Below are positions 22,847 to 32,249 of a DNA stretch of 64,000 nucleotides, piece after piece. The DNA comes from Longimicrobium sp. GTDB lineage: Bacteria; Gemmatimonadota; Gemmatimonadetes; Longimicrobiales; Longimicrobiaceae. A program made the translations under genes and the position numbers. Each line of letters starts with the position of its first letter. Position 1 is the stretch's first letter. The stretch is from contig NZ_DATIND010000098.1 in the NCBI RefSeq assembly GCF_035474595.1, positions 1 to 64,000 on the forward strand. Reading direction: 5' to 3'. Below the pieces are notes generated by a model that was given only the letters and a program-made list of their open reading frames with translations, ran no database searches and was not told the origin of the DNA.

Positions 22847-24073
22847 CTATGCCGCGGTGGAATACGGGGCGCCGGCACCCTCCACCCACTCGTCCCGGTC
22901 CCACCAGGCATCGGCGGAGGGCGCGCGCTCCAGCGTGCCGGCGGGAAGCTCGATGCGCACCTCGCATCCCCCCTCCGGCCGGTCGGAGATGGAGAAGCGG
23001 TGCGAGTCGCCGTACAGCTGCTGAAGCCGCAGCCGGGTGTTCCCCAGCCCCACGCCCTCGCGGGCCACGGCGCCGCCCGCCAGCCCCGCCCCGTCGTCCA
23101 GCACGCGGATCGCCAGCCGGCCGTCGGCCACGGCGCTCTCCACGCGCACGGTGCCCGGCCGCTCCAGCCGCGAAAGGCCGTGGGTGATGGCGTTCTCCAC
23201 CAGCGGCTGCAGGAGGAGGCGGGGGACCATCAGGCGGCGCGTCCCGGGCGCCAGATCGTAGAACACCCGCAGCCGCGCCCCGAAGCGGATGCGCTGGATC
23301 TCCACGTAGCGGTCCAGGAACTCCACCTCTTCCTCGAGCGACACCTCGTAGCGCGAGTCGTTGTCCAGCGACAGGCGCAGCAGGTCGGAAAGCCGCGTGA
23401 TCATCCGCCGCGCCGCGGGCACGTCGCGCTCCATCAGCGCGGAAACGGCGTGCAGGGTGTTGAACAGGAAGTGCGGCTGCAGCTGCATGCGCAGCAGGTC
23501 GCCCCGCGCGCGCTCCAGCTGCGTCTGCAGCCGCGCCCCTCGCACGGCGCGGATGCGGCTCTCGCGCGCCAGCTGCACCGCCGTGCCCGCCCCCAGGATG
23601 ATGAAGTAGAAGGGCATGATCGTGGCGAAGATGCGCTGGAACTCCACCAGCACGCTCTCGGCGAAGGCCGCCATCCCGGGGATCGGCACCTCGCGGAACG
23701 GCGCCTTCACCGCGGCGATCAGGATCAGCGTCAGGAACACCGCCGCCGCGCTGAGCGGCAGGTGCAGCGCCACGTTGCGCCAGCGGTGCGGCCCGTGCAC
23801 GGGAAGGCGGCGCGCCAGCCAGAAGATGGAGGGCGTGGCCAGCAGCCAGATGAACCAGTTGGGAAGCTCGAAGGCGAAGAGGGTGATCCAGGGCTCCGGC
23901 TGCTTCATCCGGATGAGCACCCAGTAGTTCTCGGTGGCGATGAGCGCGGAGACCACGACCGCCGCCGCGACCGCGGCCAGGTAGCCGGAGAGCGGCCACC
24001 GCGTGACGTCGCCGGCGTGGATGTCGCCGCCGGGGCGCGGCGGCCGTCTGGAGGGCGTGGGAGCGGGCTGCAT
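22847..24073 (-). CDS. LytS/YehU-type sensor histidine kinase
   Basis: 408 residues. Four transmembrane segments lie at about 29-46, 70-87, 101-122 and 148-166. The His_kinase domain has the phospho-acceptor His201 in RMQLQPHFLFNTLHAVS, and the ATPase domain has PRLLLQPLVENAITHG (N box) and VLDDGAGL (G1). No extracellular sensor domain is seen, so sensing is probably within the membrane. It pairs with the LytTR regulator downstream; such systems control wall or surface genes. Confidence 0.94.
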   Translation of the reverse strand: MQPAPTPSRRPPRPGGDIHAGDVTRWPLSGYLAAVAAAVVVSALIATENYWVLIRMKQPEPWITLFAFELPNWFIWLLATPSIFWLARRLPVHGPHRWRNVALHLPLSAAAVFLTLILIAAVKAPFREVPIPGMAAFAESVLVEFQRIFATIMPFYFIILGAGTAVQLARESRIRAVRGARLQTQLERARGDLLRMQLQPHFLFNTLHAVSALMERDVPAARRMITRLSDLLRLSLDNDSRYEVSLEEEVEFLDRYVEIQRIRFGARLRVFYDLAPGTRRLMVPRLLLQPLVENAITHGLSRLERPGTVRVESAVADGRLAIRVLDDGAGLAGGAVAREGVGLGNTRLRLQQLYGDSHRFSISDRPEGGCEVRIELPAGTLERAPSADAWWDRDEWVEGAGAPYSTAA

Positions 24074-24273
24074 AGGGCGACGGCGATGCGTATGAAGTGA
24101 ACCCGGCGCGCGGACGTGAGCGGGAAGGAAGCAAATCTACTCCTCCCGCCCCCGCCGTCACGCGCCGGGGAACGAAGCCCGGAGGCCGGGGAGTGAGCGT
24201 GCACGGAAGCGGTATGGACGCGATTTGTCCAATCCTCCCGAACCGCCCGTCTCCCACGATCGGCCGAAACGAC

Positions 24274-24303
24274 CGGACCCCGCACGGTGCCGCGCGGGGT
24301 CCG
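24274..24303 (-). terminator. Terminator of the M3 peptidase gene
   Basis: 10-bp stem CGGACCCCGC/GCGGGGTCCG just after the stop codon of the minus-strand gene. A T-rich stretch is nearly absent, so it may also be a stability hairpin. Confidence 0.6.
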
Positions 24304-24308
24304 CCCTG

Positions 24309-26360
24309 CTACTCCGCGCCCAGGTTGCGGCGCAGCAGCGCCTCGGGGTCGGGGTCGCGCCCCATGAACTCGCGGAAGAGCTGGTCGGGGTCGGTGTCGT
24401 CGCCGCGCGACAGCACGCAGTCCACGAAGGCGCGGCCGGTCTCGCGGTTGAACAGTCCCTCGCGCTCGAAGCGGCTGAAGGCGTCGGCGTCCAGCACCTC
24501 GCTCCACAGGTAGCTGTAGTACCCGGCCGCGTACCCGCCCGAGAAGATGTGCGAGAAGCTGGTGATGAAGTGGTCGCGCGCGAACTCGGGGCGGTGGGTG
24601 AAGCGCCCCATCACCTCCTGCGCGCGCTCCACCACGTCCTGCCCCGACGCGGGATCGTAGGCCACGTGCAGGTCCAGATCCACCGTGCCGAAGGCGAGCT
24701 GGCGCATCTGGAAGTGCGCGGCCATGAAGGTGCGCGCCGCCTGCATCTTGGCGTACAGCTCGTCCGGGATGGGCTCGCCCGTCTGCCAGTGGCGAGCGAA
24801 CAGGTCCAGCGCGGGGCGCTCCCAGGTCCAGTTCTCCATGATCTGGCTGGGAAGCTCCACCCAGTCGGCCGGCACGTGCGTCCCCCCCAGCTCGGCGACC
24901 TCTACACGAGAGAGCATGTGGTGCAGCATGTGGCCGAACTCGTGGAACACCGTTTCCACCTCGCGGTGGGTGAGCAGCGCCGGGCGCGCGCCCTCGGGCG
25001 GCGAGACGTTGGCGGCGATGAGCGCCAGGTGCGGCTCCCACCCCTCCGGGCGCGGCCCGCCGACGATGAGGCCGTTCATCCACGCCCCGGCGCGCTTGCT
25101 CTCGCGCGGGTACCAGTCGGTGTAGAAGCGGCCCAGGACGGTGCCGGACTCGTCCTCCATCTCCCACGCCCGCACCTGCGGGTGCCAGAGCTCGTCGGCG
25201 GGCGCGTCCACCGGGCGCACGGAGACGCCGAAGAGGCGGCGGGTGATCTCGAACATCCCCTCGAGCACGCGGTCCAGCGGGAAGTACGGGCGCAGCGCCT
25301 CGGCATCCAGGTCGTAGCGCGCCAGCCGCATGCGCTCCACCGCGAAGGCCGTGTCCCACGGCTCCAGCCGCTCCAGCCCCAGCTCCTCGCGCGCGAACGC
25401 CTCCAGCTCGGCCTTCTCGCGCTCCCAGAACGGGCGGGTGCGCTCGGTCAGGTCCTCCTCGAAGCGCACGGCGCGGCCGCCGCTGCGGGCCATGCTGTCT
25501 TCCAGCACGTAGTCGGCCCAGTCGCGGTAGCCGAGGAGCCCCGCCAGCTCGCGCCGGATCTCCAGCACGCGGCGGATGATGGGGCGGTTGTCGTGCGGCC
25601 CCTCCGACGCGCGGCTCATGTACGCCTGGTGGATCCGCTGGCGCAGGTCGCGGCGCTCGGCGTACTGCATGAAAGGCTGCCACGAGGGCTGGTGCAGGGT
25701 GAAGCGCCACCCGTCGACGCCCTTGGCCTGGGCGGCGGCGCGCGCCTGCGTGCGGGCGCTCTCGGGGAGCCCCGCCAGGTCGGCTTCGTCGGTCAGCACC
25801 AGCTCCCACGCGTTGGTCGAGTCCAGCACGTGGTTCGAGAAGTCGGCCAGGATGCGCGACTGCTCGATCTTCAATTCCTCCACCCGCGCCTTGCGGTCGG
25901 GGGGCAGGTCGGCGCCGGCGCGGCGGAAGGCCAGCACCGTCTTCTCCAGGTGCCGCGCGCGCACGCCGGAGAGCGCCTTCGCCTCGCCGGTCTCCGCGAA
26001 GTCGCGGATCACCTGCCAGAGGCGCGGGTCCAGCGGGAGGCGGGCGTAGAAGGCGCTGAACTCGGGGAGCACCTCCTCGTACGCGCCGCGCAGCTCGGGC
26101 GAGCTGAGCACGTGCACCAGGTGCGACACCGGCCGGATCACCCGGCCCAGCCGCTCGCCCACCTCGTCGAGGCGCGCCAGCGTGTTCTCGTACGTCCGCT
26201 CGCCCGGATGGGCGACCAGCTCCTCCAGCTCGCGCTCGGCCTCGGCCAGGGCGTGGCGGATCGCCGGCACCACGTGCTCCGGCGTAATGCGGCCGAAGGC
26301 GATGGGCAGCTCCCGCGAGAGAAGCGGGTTGGTGTCGACGAGGTCTTCGGTAACCGTCAC
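24309..26360 (-). CDS. M3-family oligopeptidase (PrlC/oligopeptidase A-like)
   Basis: 683 residues, the expected size. The zinc motif is [10 protein letters not shown] (HEFGH at about 473-477), with a downstream Glu ligand in the following [20 protein letters not shown] region. Most of the N-terminal 400 residues are helical, forming the channel that limits substrates to short peptides. No signal peptide, so it is cytoplasmic and probably degrades oligopeptides and cleaved signal peptides. The GTG start at 26360 gives the family N-terminus ([15 protein letters not shown]); the upstream frame is Arg/Gly-rich and unconvincing. Confidence 0.93.
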   Translation of the reverse strand: MTVTEDLVDTNPLLSRELPIAFGRITPEHVVPAIRHALAEAERELEELVAHPGERTYENTLARLDEVGERLGRVIRPVSHLVHVLSSPELRGAYEEVLPEFSAFYARLPLDPRLWQVIRDFAETGEAKALSGVRARHLEKTVLAFRRAGADLPPDRKARVEELKIEQSRILADFSNHVLDSTNAWELVLTDEADLAGLPESARTQARAAAQAKGVDGWRFTLHQPSWQPFMQYAERRDLRQRIHQAYMSRASEGPHDNRPIIRRVLEIRRELAGLLGYRDWADYVLEDSMARSGGRAVRFEEDLTERTRPFWEREKAELEAFAREELGLERLEPWDTAFAVERMRLARYDLDAEALRPYFPLDRVLEGMFEITRRLFGVSVRPVDAPADELWHPQVRAWEMEDESGTVLGRFYTDWYPRESKRAGAWMNGLIVGGPRPEGWEPHLALIAANVSPPEGARPALLTHREVETVFHEFGHMLHHMLSRVEVAELGGTHVPADWVELPSQIMENWTWERPALDLFARHWQTGEPIPDELYAKMQAARTFMAAHFQMRQLAFGTVDLDLHVAYDPASGQDVVERAQEVMGRFTHRPEFARDHFITSFSHIFSGGYAAGYYSYLWSEVLDADAFSRFEREGLFNRETGRAFVDCVLSRGDDTDPDQLFREFMGRDPDPEALLRRNLGAE

Positions 26361-26514
26361 CTTTCGGCTCTTTCGAATCGTGTCTGAACCTGTGTGGGAC
26401 CGCGAACGGATTTGTAACCCGGCGGGCCGGATGGGGTCCGTTCCCGGAAACCCCGTGCCACGATCCATCGCCTCGCCGCCCGATCGCCATCTTCCCGTTC
26501 CTCGAGCATCGCTG

Positions 26515-26595
26515 GATCTCACGCGGAGACGCGGAGACGCAGAGGAACTGAACGCGAGGTGAGTTCTCTGCGTCTCCGCGTCTCCGCGTGAGATC
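26515..26595. repeat. Inverted CGCGGAGA-type repeat (family D)
   Basis: GATCTCACGCGGAGACGCGG continues to AGACGCAGAG and faces CTCTGCGTCTCCGCGTCTCC through to GTGAGATC. The arms are about 31 bp and nearly perfect. It lies in the divergent gap between the M3 peptidase and sigma-factor genes, unlike typical terminators. Confidence 0.85.
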
Positions 26596-26685
26596 GACGG
26601 AAGTTGGGGGAGGGAAGGAGATGGGGATACACAGCGGGGCCGATCTCGCGTAGCTTTCGGATCGACGATTCACCACCGCGGGGCG

Positions 26686-27375
26686 ATGCCGGAGCGTGTC
26701 ACAATGCGTTGCGGCGGCGCGTTCTCCACATTGGATGACGGGGAAGGATGGGCGACGCGCGCGCCCGCCGGCCCGCCCAGCGGAACCAGCACCCATGGCA
26801 CCACGCCCGTGGCACCCATCCCCACACTCCAGCTCCGCCCCGGAGCCGGACCACGCGTGAGCCGCGGCCAGCCCGTGGACTACGACGGCCTGTTCCGGCG
26901 GCTGTACCCGTCGCTCTTCCGGTACCTGCACCGGATGACGGGCGACACCGACGCGGCCGACGACATCGCGCAGGAGAGCTTCGTGCGCCTGCTGGGGCGC
27001 GACATGCCCGAGGACGAGGCGCGGCTCTGGCTCTTTACCGTGGCCACGAACCTGTTCCGCGACGGCGCCCGCACCCACAAGCGGCGCGAGCGGCTGCTGG
27101 CGGTGCGCCCCTGGGCCCCCACGCCGCTCCCCCGCCCCGACGAGGCCGCCGAGAAGGCGGCCACCGTAGAGGCGGTGCGGGAGGCGCTCACACGCCTGGC
27201 CCCGCGCGACCGGCAGATGCTGCTGATGCGCGAGGAAGGCTTCCGTTACGACGAGATCGCGAAGGTCGCGGGCGTGGCCCCCGGTTCGGTGGGCACGCTC
27301 CTGGCACGGGCCGCACGGCGGTTCGTGGCGGCCTGGGACCCTGAGGAGACCGACGGTGAACAGGCACTTGGGTGA
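26686..27375 (+). CDS. ECF-type RNA polymerase sigma factor
   Basis: 229 residues as drawn. Sigma region 2 (about 68-130) shows YDGLFRRLYPSLFRYLHRMTGD and DDIAQESFVRLL; region 4 (about 165-220) has LTRLAPRDRQMLLMREEGFR and the HTH YDEIAKVAGVAPGSVGTLLARA. The first 57 residues are low-complexity, and GTG 26857 (VSRGQPVDYDGLF) is an equally plausible start giving a normal 172-residue ECF factor. It overlaps the downstream anti-sigma gene by 20 nt. It probably controls the following TonB-type gene. Confidence 0.9.
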   Translation: MPERVTMRCGGAFSTLDDGEGWATRAPAGPPSGTSTHGTTPVAPIPTLQLRPGAGPRVSRGQPVDYDGLFRRLYPSLFRYLHRMTGDTDAADDIAQESFVRLLGRDMPEDEARLWLFTVATNLFRDGARTHKRRERLLAVRPWAPTPLPRPDEAAEKAATVEAVREALTRLAPRDRQMLLMREEGFRYDEIAKVAGVAPGSVGTLLARAARRFVAAWDPEETDGEQALG

Positions 27376-28135
27376 AGGCGCGCTGCAGGCGCTGATGGAC
27401 GGCGAGCTTCCGCCGCCCGAGCGCGCGGCCGCCGAGGCACACCTGGCGGGGTGCGCCCCCTGCGCGGCGGAGCTGCGCGCGCTGCGCTCGGTGCACGAGC
27501 GCGCGGGCGGGCTGCTGGCGCTGGCCGACGTGCCGGCGCCGGTGGCGCAGGCCACCATGGCGCTGCGCGCGCGCCGGCTGCGCGCCGGCCGCTACGCCGA
27601 GGCGCGCCGCACGCTGGCCCGCGCGGCGGTGCTGGTGCTGGCGCTGGCCGGGGTGGCCGCGGCCGTGCCCGGCACCGGCGTGCACGAGTGGGTGGTGAGC
27701 ACGGTCGTCCCCGGCGAGAAGGCCACGGTGGCGCCGACGGTGCACGCGGCCCCCCCGGCCCCCGCGCCGAGGCCCGCCATCCCGCCCGAGGCGTCGCCCT
27801 CGGGGGTGTCGATCCGCGCGGACGGCGGGGCGGTGCGCGTGGTGCTGAGCAACGTTTCCAGCAAGGTGGAAGTGCGCGCCCGGCTGGTGGATGGAGACCT
27901 GGCCGGGGTGCTGGCGCGCGGGCCCGCCGCCACGGCGGCACGTTTCCGCACCGCGCCGGGTAGGATCGAGGTGGTCGGCGCGGGCGCGGGCATCCTGGAG
28001 GTGCAGCTTCCCCGCTCGGCCCGCGCCGCCAGCGTGGAAGTGAACGGCCGCGTGTACGTGGCCAAGGACGGCGACGCGCTGCGGGTGCTGGCGCCCGCGG
28101 CGGGCGAGGGTCCGGTCTTCCGCGTGGGTGGGTGA
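27356..28135 (+). CDS. Anti-sigma factor with zinc-finger domain
   Basis: 259 residues from a GTG start inside the sigma gene, preceded by GAGGAG. The N-terminal zf-HC2/ZAS-like motif is HLAGCAPC (about 35-42). One transmembrane segment lies at about 87-106 (LARAAVLVLALAGVAAAVPG), then a Pro/Ala linker and a periplasmic beta-rich domain (about 150-259). It should hold the partner sigma at the membrane until a signal arrives. The 20-nt overlap implies stoichiometric, coupled synthesis. Confidence 0.88.
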   Translation: MNRHLGEGALQALMDGELPPPERAAAEAHLAGCAPCAAELRALRSVHERAGGLLALADVPAPVAQATMALRARRLRAGRYAEARRTLARAAVLVLALAGVAAAVPGTGVHEWVVSTVVPGEKATVAPTVHAAPPAPAPRPAIPPEASPSGVSIRADGGAVRVVLSNVSSKVEVRARLVDGDLAGVLARGPAATAARFRTAPGRIEVVGAGAGILEVQLPRSARAASVEVNGRVYVAKDGDALRVLAPAAGEGPVFRVGG

Positions 28136-28190
28136 GCGCGGGCCCCGCGCCCGCTCCCTCTTCCCCCGTCCACGCAGGACGACGCTCATC

Positions 28191-30353
28191 ATGCTGGCTC
28201 CGCTCGCCGCTTTCCTCATCCTGACCGCCGCCGCCCCGGATACGTCCTGGGGCGGCATTCGCGGTACGGTGGAAAGCGACCCCAGCGGGGCCCCCCTCCC
28301 CTCGGCCGTGGTGGAAGTCTCGGCCGGCGGCCACACCCTTACCGACAGCTCCGGCACCTACCGGCTGGCCCACGTGGCCGCCGGGCCGCAGACCGTGCGC
28401 GTGCACTCGCTGGACCACGAGCCCTTCGAGGTGCGCGTGGTCATTCCCGCGCGCGGCGAGGTGGTGGTGGACGTGTCGCTCCGCCACCGACCGCTGATGC
28501 TGGACGCCGTCTCGGCGGTGGGCGCGGGCCAGAGCGGGGCGGAGACCGACCCCGCTCCGCGCGGCGAGGCCGCCCTCACCGACTTTCCCGCGCTGGAGGG
28601 GCCGGGAACGGGGATGGACCCGCCGCACGGCTCGTCGGGCGGCGGGGGGACCGGGGGCGACGTGCTGCTGGTGCGCGGCTCGGCGGCCAACCTGAAGCTG
28701 GTGCTGCTGGACGGCGCGCCGGTGTACGCGCCCTTCCACATGGGCGGGCTGATCGAGTCGTTCGAGCCCGGCCTCCTTTCCTCCGCGCGGCTGTACCTGG
28801 GCGGTGCCCCGGCGCGCTACGACGGCGGGGTGAGCTACGTGCTGGACCTGGCCACCCGCGCCCCCGCGCGCGACCGCTGGTCCGGCGGCGCCGCGGCGGA
28901 CCTCGTCGCCGTGCGCGGCCAGGCCGAGGGGCCGCTGTGGAAGGGCGCCGCGCTGCTGCTGGCCGCCCGCGGCGTGCACGGCGCCACGCTGGCACGGCTC
29001 GAGGGGCAGCCTTTCCCCTACGCCTACAACGACGGCTTGGCGCGGCTGGACGTGGGGCTGGGGCGCGGCGCCTCGCTCTCGGTGATGGGGTTCGCCAACG
29101 CCGAGGGGGTGCGCATCGACACCACCCCCTGGCGCGACAACTTCCTGCGCTGGAGCAACGACGCGGGCTCGCTGCGGCTGCGCGGCCCCATCACCGGCGC
29201 CGACGGCGAGCTGACGGTGGCCATGTCGGACTTCGACGCGTGGCTGCCCAACGCGGCCGACCGCTGGGTGCTGAAGTCGCACCTGTCGCGCGCCCGGCTG
29301 GCGCTGGACTTCAACCGCGAGCTCCCGGGCGGCGTGCGCCTGGGGTACGGCTACGCCTACGACCGCATGTGGGCGCACCACCGCGTGCTGGACCGCCGCG
29401 ACGGAGAGCGCCTCTGGTTCCAGCGCGACACCTTCGCCACCGTGGGCGGGTGGTACGTGGACGGGCTGTGGCGCGCCGGGCGCCAGTGGGTGCTGCGCGG
29501 CGGCCTGCGCGGCGACACGTACGCCGGGGGGCCGTTCATCTCCTTCTCTCCCCGCATGTCGGCCACCTGGCTGATGGGGAGCCATGCCACGCTCACGCTG
29601 GCCGGCGGGCGCTACCACCAGCTGGTGCTGGCGCGCACCCGGCCGCCGTTCGACTACGGCGCCACCGACGTCGCCGACTCGCTGGGGATTCCCACCGTGC
29701 CGGTGGTGGCCGCGTCGAACCACCTGGCGCTCTCGCTGGACCAGGAGCTGGTGCCGGGGCTGCGGCTGGGGCTGGAGGGGTACTGGAAGCACTTCCAGGA
29801 CCTTCCCGATCCCGACCTGGTGGGGAACTACGCCTCGGGGGTGGACGTGTGGGTGCGCCGCGGCGAGGGGGCGGTGAGCGGGTGGATGGGGTACGCGCTG
29901 GCGTGGTACTGGTCCGGCCCCGATTCGGCCGGCGTGTCGTCGCGCTTCAGCGGGCGGCAGACGCTGAGCGCGGGGGTGACGGCGAAGGGGCGCCCCGGGC
30001 GGGTGGAGGTGCGGGTGGCCTACGGCTCGGGGCTGCCGTACAGCGCGGTGGGCGCCAGCCCCGGCGGGCTGGACGGGGCGATCACGGCGCCCGCGTCGGT
30101 GGAATTGCAGGAGGGCTCCGCCATCCCCGGCACCGCGCCGCAGGACTTCCTGCGCATCGACGGGCAGGTGTCGCGCACCTTCACCCCGCGCATCGCCAGC
30201 CGCGAGACGCAGCTGACGCCTTACGTGCGCGTGATCAACGCGCTGGACCGCCGCGACGCCCTTTTCTACCGCTACCACCCGGGCGACGAGGAGGCGCGCC
30301 CCGTGGCCACCCTCCCCCTCCTCCCCGTCTTCGGCATCGAGTGGAAGTTCTGA
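28191..30353 (+). CDS. TonB-dependent-receptor-like outer-membrane protein
   Basis: 720 residues. A signal peptide (1-18, LAPLAAFLILTAAA) precedes a carboxypeptidase-regulatory-like Ig domain (about 22-105: GGIRGTVESDPSGAPLPSAV, GTYRLAHVAAGPQTVRV), a plug-like segment (about 140-230: DVLLVRGSAANLKLVLLDGA, VYAPFHMGG) and a long C-terminal beta-barrel with alternating aromatic strands ending VFGIEWKF. The final Phe is typical of outer-membrane proteins. No clear TonB box. It is encoded right after the sigma/anti-sigma pair, suggesting regulated uptake or surface signalling. Confidence 0.87.
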   Translation: MLAPLAAFLILTAAAPDTSWGGIRGTVESDPSGAPLPSAVVEVSAGGHTLTDSSGTYRLAHVAAGPQTVRVHSLDHEPFEVRVVIPARGEVVVDVSLRHRPLMLDAVSAVGAGQSGAETDPAPRGEAALTDFPALEGPGTGMDPPHGSSGGGGTGGDVLLVRGSAANLKLVLLDGAPVYAPFHMGGLIESFEPGLLSSARLYLGGAPARYDGGVSYVLDLATRAPARDRWSGGAAADLVAVRGQAEGPLWKGAALLLAARGVHGATLARLEGQPFPYAYNDGLARLDVGLGRGASLSVMGFANAEGVRIDTTPWRDNFLRWSNDAGSLRLRGPITGADGELTVAMSDFDAWLPNAADRWVLKSHLSRARLALDFNRELPGGVRLGYGYAYDRMWAHHRVLDRRDGERLWFQRDTFATVGGWYVDGLWRAGRQWVLRGGLRGDTYAGGPFISFSPRMSATWLMGSHATLTLAGGRYHQLVLARTRPPFDYGATDVADSLGIPTVPVVAASNHLALSLDQELVPGLRLGLEGYWKHFQDLPDPDLVGNYASGVDVWVRRGEGAVSGWMGYALAWYWSGPDSAGVSSRFSGRQTLSAGVTAKGRPGRVEVRVAYGSGLPYSAVGASPGGLDGAITAPASVELQEGSAIPGTAPQDFLRIDGQVSRTFTPRIASRETQLTPYVRVINALDRRDALFYRYHPGDEEARPVATLPLLPVFGIEWKF

Positions 30354-30390
30354 TCGAGCGAGATCTGCTGCTTGCACTGAGCCTCAAGAA

Positions 30391-30456
30391 GACGTCATCC
30401 TGAGGCCGGCCTCACCGCAACCGGTTTCTACACTGCCACTTGCAGGCCGAAGGATC
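30391..30456 (+). repeat. Family C element
   Basis: Starts GACGTCATCCTGAGGCCGGC and ends TGCAGGCCGAAGGATC, 38 bp after the receptor stop codon. The 30354-30775 gap also holds a family B copy and a terminator, and no gene. Confidence 0.85.
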
Positions 30457-30510
30457 GATCGCCATCCAGCACGTCAGCAGGGGATCCGGCGAAGGATCTG
30501 GCTTCGCGAA

Positions 30511-30590
30511 AAGTGCGCGGGCTGGCTCCCCTCACCGGCGACTGAAGTCGCAGCAACAACTACGGGAAGCCTCGCAAACTGCGCGAGGCT
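30511..30590 (+). repeat. Two-hairpin repeat element (family B), copy 2
   Basis: First stem GCGACT-GA-AGTCGC, where other copies have GCGGCT-GA-AGCCGC: a compensatory base-pair change. Linker AGCAACAACTACGG, then stem AGCCTCGC/GCGAGGCT. Flanking similarity to copy 1 extends upstream. Confidence 0.85.
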
Positions 30591-30714
30591 GATCCGCTCA
30601 CTCCGCGGCATCGGCGCTAGACGGCCGATCTCCTTTTCATCCTCCCCCGGACGTGCGCAGCGCGGGGACGACTCAGGACGACGCCAGCGCTTTACATCTT
30701 TCATCGACGGAAAC

Positions 30715-30761
30715 AAAGAAGCAGGGCAGCAGAGGGAACGCCTCCGCTGCTCTGCTTCTTT
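30715..30761. terminator. Bidirectional hairpin terminator
   Basis: Inverted repeat of about 21 bp per arm, AAAGAAGCAG...GCAGCAGAGG facing CCTCCGCTGC...CTGCTTCTTT, with a GAACG loop. It lies 14 bp after the stop of the minus-strand small gene, and the A/T outer ends suit termination in either direction. Confidence 0.75.
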
Positions 30762-30775
30762 CCGTGAGACCCGCG

Positions 30776-31039
30776 TTACATGCGCGGGTGGCGCTCGTGG
30801 TCGAGGGTGTCGGGATCGCGGCTGCCGGGGCGGGCCTCGGGGGCGTCGCTCTGGTCCTCCTTCCCCTCGCGCTTCAGGTCCAGCCGCTGCTGGTGCGTGG
30901 CGCCGGGCCCGGCATCGGTGTGCTGCTTGCTGGCGCCGGTGGTGGCGCCCACCTCGCTCGGCAGCTTGCCGTGCGCGCGGGCCTCGCGCGCGTCGGCCTG
31001 TTTCTGCTGCTCGTCTCCCTCCATCTTCCTGCCGCCCAT
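30776..31039 (-). CDS. Small hydrophilic hypothetical protein
   Basis: 87 residues, strongly charged and without hydrophobic segments (GDEQQKQADAREARAHGKLP, then RLDLKREGKEDQSDAPEARP). GGGAGG sits 6 nt before ATG 31039, a good start. The composition suggests an intrinsically disordered, hydrophilin-like or stress protein, but no family is recognised. It is followed by a strong hairpin terminator and is divergent from the GNAT gene. Confidence 0.7.
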   Translation of the reverse strand: MGGRKMEGDEQQKQADAREARAHGKLPSEVGATTGASKQHTDAGPGATHQQRLDLKREGKEDQSDAPEARPGSRDPDTLDHERHPRM

Positions 31040-31168
31040 CTCCATCCTCCCGGTTGCGGGTTCGAAAGGATGGTCGGGGGGCGGCAAACATCGTTCCCGC
31101 GCACCGGCAGCGGAGGGAGATGGAGGGCGATCCATCTCCCGATCCCCATTCACTTTACGGCAACTGCC

Positions 31169-31618
31169 ATGGAGATGGAGGACGATGGACGCGTGGTGAT
31201 CCGCGATGCTCGCGAGGACGACGCGCCCGCGCTGGCGATGCTCGCCACGGCGATGGACCACCCGAGCGACGAGGCGGCGATGCGGCGGCGGATGGCGCTC
31301 CTGGCCGGGCGCGACGAGTACCGCACGCTGGTGGCCGAGCGGGAGGGGCGCGTGGTGGGGATGGCGGCGCTGGCGTGGGGCTGGACGATCGTGGACGACG
31401 ATCCGCAGCCGCGCGTCGTCGCATTGTCGGTGGCGCCGGAGGAGCGGGGGAGGGGGACGGGCGCCGCGCTGATGGCCGCCGCCGAGGCATGGGCGCGCGA
31501 TGGCAGCGCGGCGACGCTGCGGCTCACCACGGCGGTGCGGCGCGAGGGCGCGCACCGGTTCTACGAGCGGCTGGGGTACGCGCGGACGGGGTTCCGCTAC
31601 GTGAAGAAGCTGGGCTAG
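31169..31618 (+). CDS. GNAT-family N-acetyltransferase
   Basis: 149 residues. The acetyl-CoA pyrophosphate-binding motif A is ALSVAPEERGRGTGAALMAA (about 85-104). Motif D-like VVGMAALAW precedes it, and the C-terminus REGAHRFYERLGYARTGFRY is typical of GNAT enzymes. The substrate is unknown. The gene's last 4 nt overlap the end of the convergent small membrane gene. Confidence 0.93.
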   Translation: MEMEDDGRVVIRDAREDDAPALAMLATAMDHPSDEAAMRRRMALLAGRDEYRTLVAEREGRVVGMAALAWGWTIVDDDPQPRVVALSVAPEERGRGTGAALMAAAEAWARDGSAATLRLTTAVRREGAHRFYERLGYARTGFRYVKKLG

Positions 31619-31794
31619 CGCGTCCAGGCCAGGAAGGCCAGCCCGCCGCCGACCAGCAGGATCATCCCCAGCATGCGGGCCATGGCGGCGCCGGCTTCGG
31701 GGCCGCGGGCGGCGCGCTTGCCGACGCGGTCGTCGGCCAGCACCAGCACCATGCCGGTGCTGATGGCGAGGAGGGCGGGGAGGAGGAGAAGCAT
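31615..31794 (-). CDS. Small two-helix membrane protein
   Basis: 59 residues with two hydrophobic helices (LLLLPALLAISTGMVLVLA at 2-20 and MILLVGGGLAFLAW at 44-57), joined by a charged loop. A plausible GGAG lies upstream of ATG 31794. It overlaps the end of the GNAT gene by 4 nt. No known family. Confidence 0.6.
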   Translation of the reverse strand: MLLLLPALLAISTGMVLVLADDRVGKRAARGPEAGAAMARMLGMILLVGGGLAFLAWTR

Positions 31795-31943
31795 GGGGGG
31801 AACTCCGGGTGCCACGGGGGCCTTCGGGGGTGAGCTGCGACTGCGATTATCGCCTGCGGGCCGAGCGGCGCGTCCACTCCGCGCCCGGCCGGCTGCTGCA
31901 AGATCACGTCGCAGAGGCGCGGCGGCAAGGGTTCCGTTGCGGG

Positions 31944-32249
31944 GAGTGCGAAAGTACGGAAGTACGAGAGTACGAAACAGCTTGCGTGCACTCGGCGGCG
32001 ACGGCTGTTCTCGTGCGGGGGCTGGCCGGGCGAATGAATTCGCGGCAACAACTGCACAAAGTCCGCCTTCGCGGACTCGCGGGGAGGCATTCGCGCGCGG
32101 AGGCGGGCACCGGGCCAATCTGCTCGTCACCCCCGATCCATTTCACACGATCGAGCGCCCCTCCGAGGATGTGGAAGGGCGCTCGGTCAACTTTGGTGCG
32201 AGCCGTGGCCGTATCGTACTCCCGTACTTTTCGTACTTTCGTACTCCTC
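31944..32249. repeat. Octamer tracts bracketing a two-hairpin element (families A and B)
   Basis: GTACGAGA-type octamers (31944-31976) and inverted copies (32216-32249) flank a family B element at 32030-32077: stem GCGAAT-GA-ATTCGC, linker GGCAACAACTGCACAA, hairpin AGTCCGC-CTTC-GCGGACT. The right tract begins at the M23 gene stop codon. Apart from this, the 31795-32248 gap shows no gene. Confidence 0.8.

Noticed and set aside
23905-27558. Minus-strand 1217-aa open frame
   Set aside because: Runs antisense to the sigma factor and out of frame with M3 peptidase and the kinase; no recognisable domain.
31060-31080. tRNA-like T-loop GGGTTCGAAAG
   Set aside because: No acceptor stem, anticodon arm or D-loop around it.
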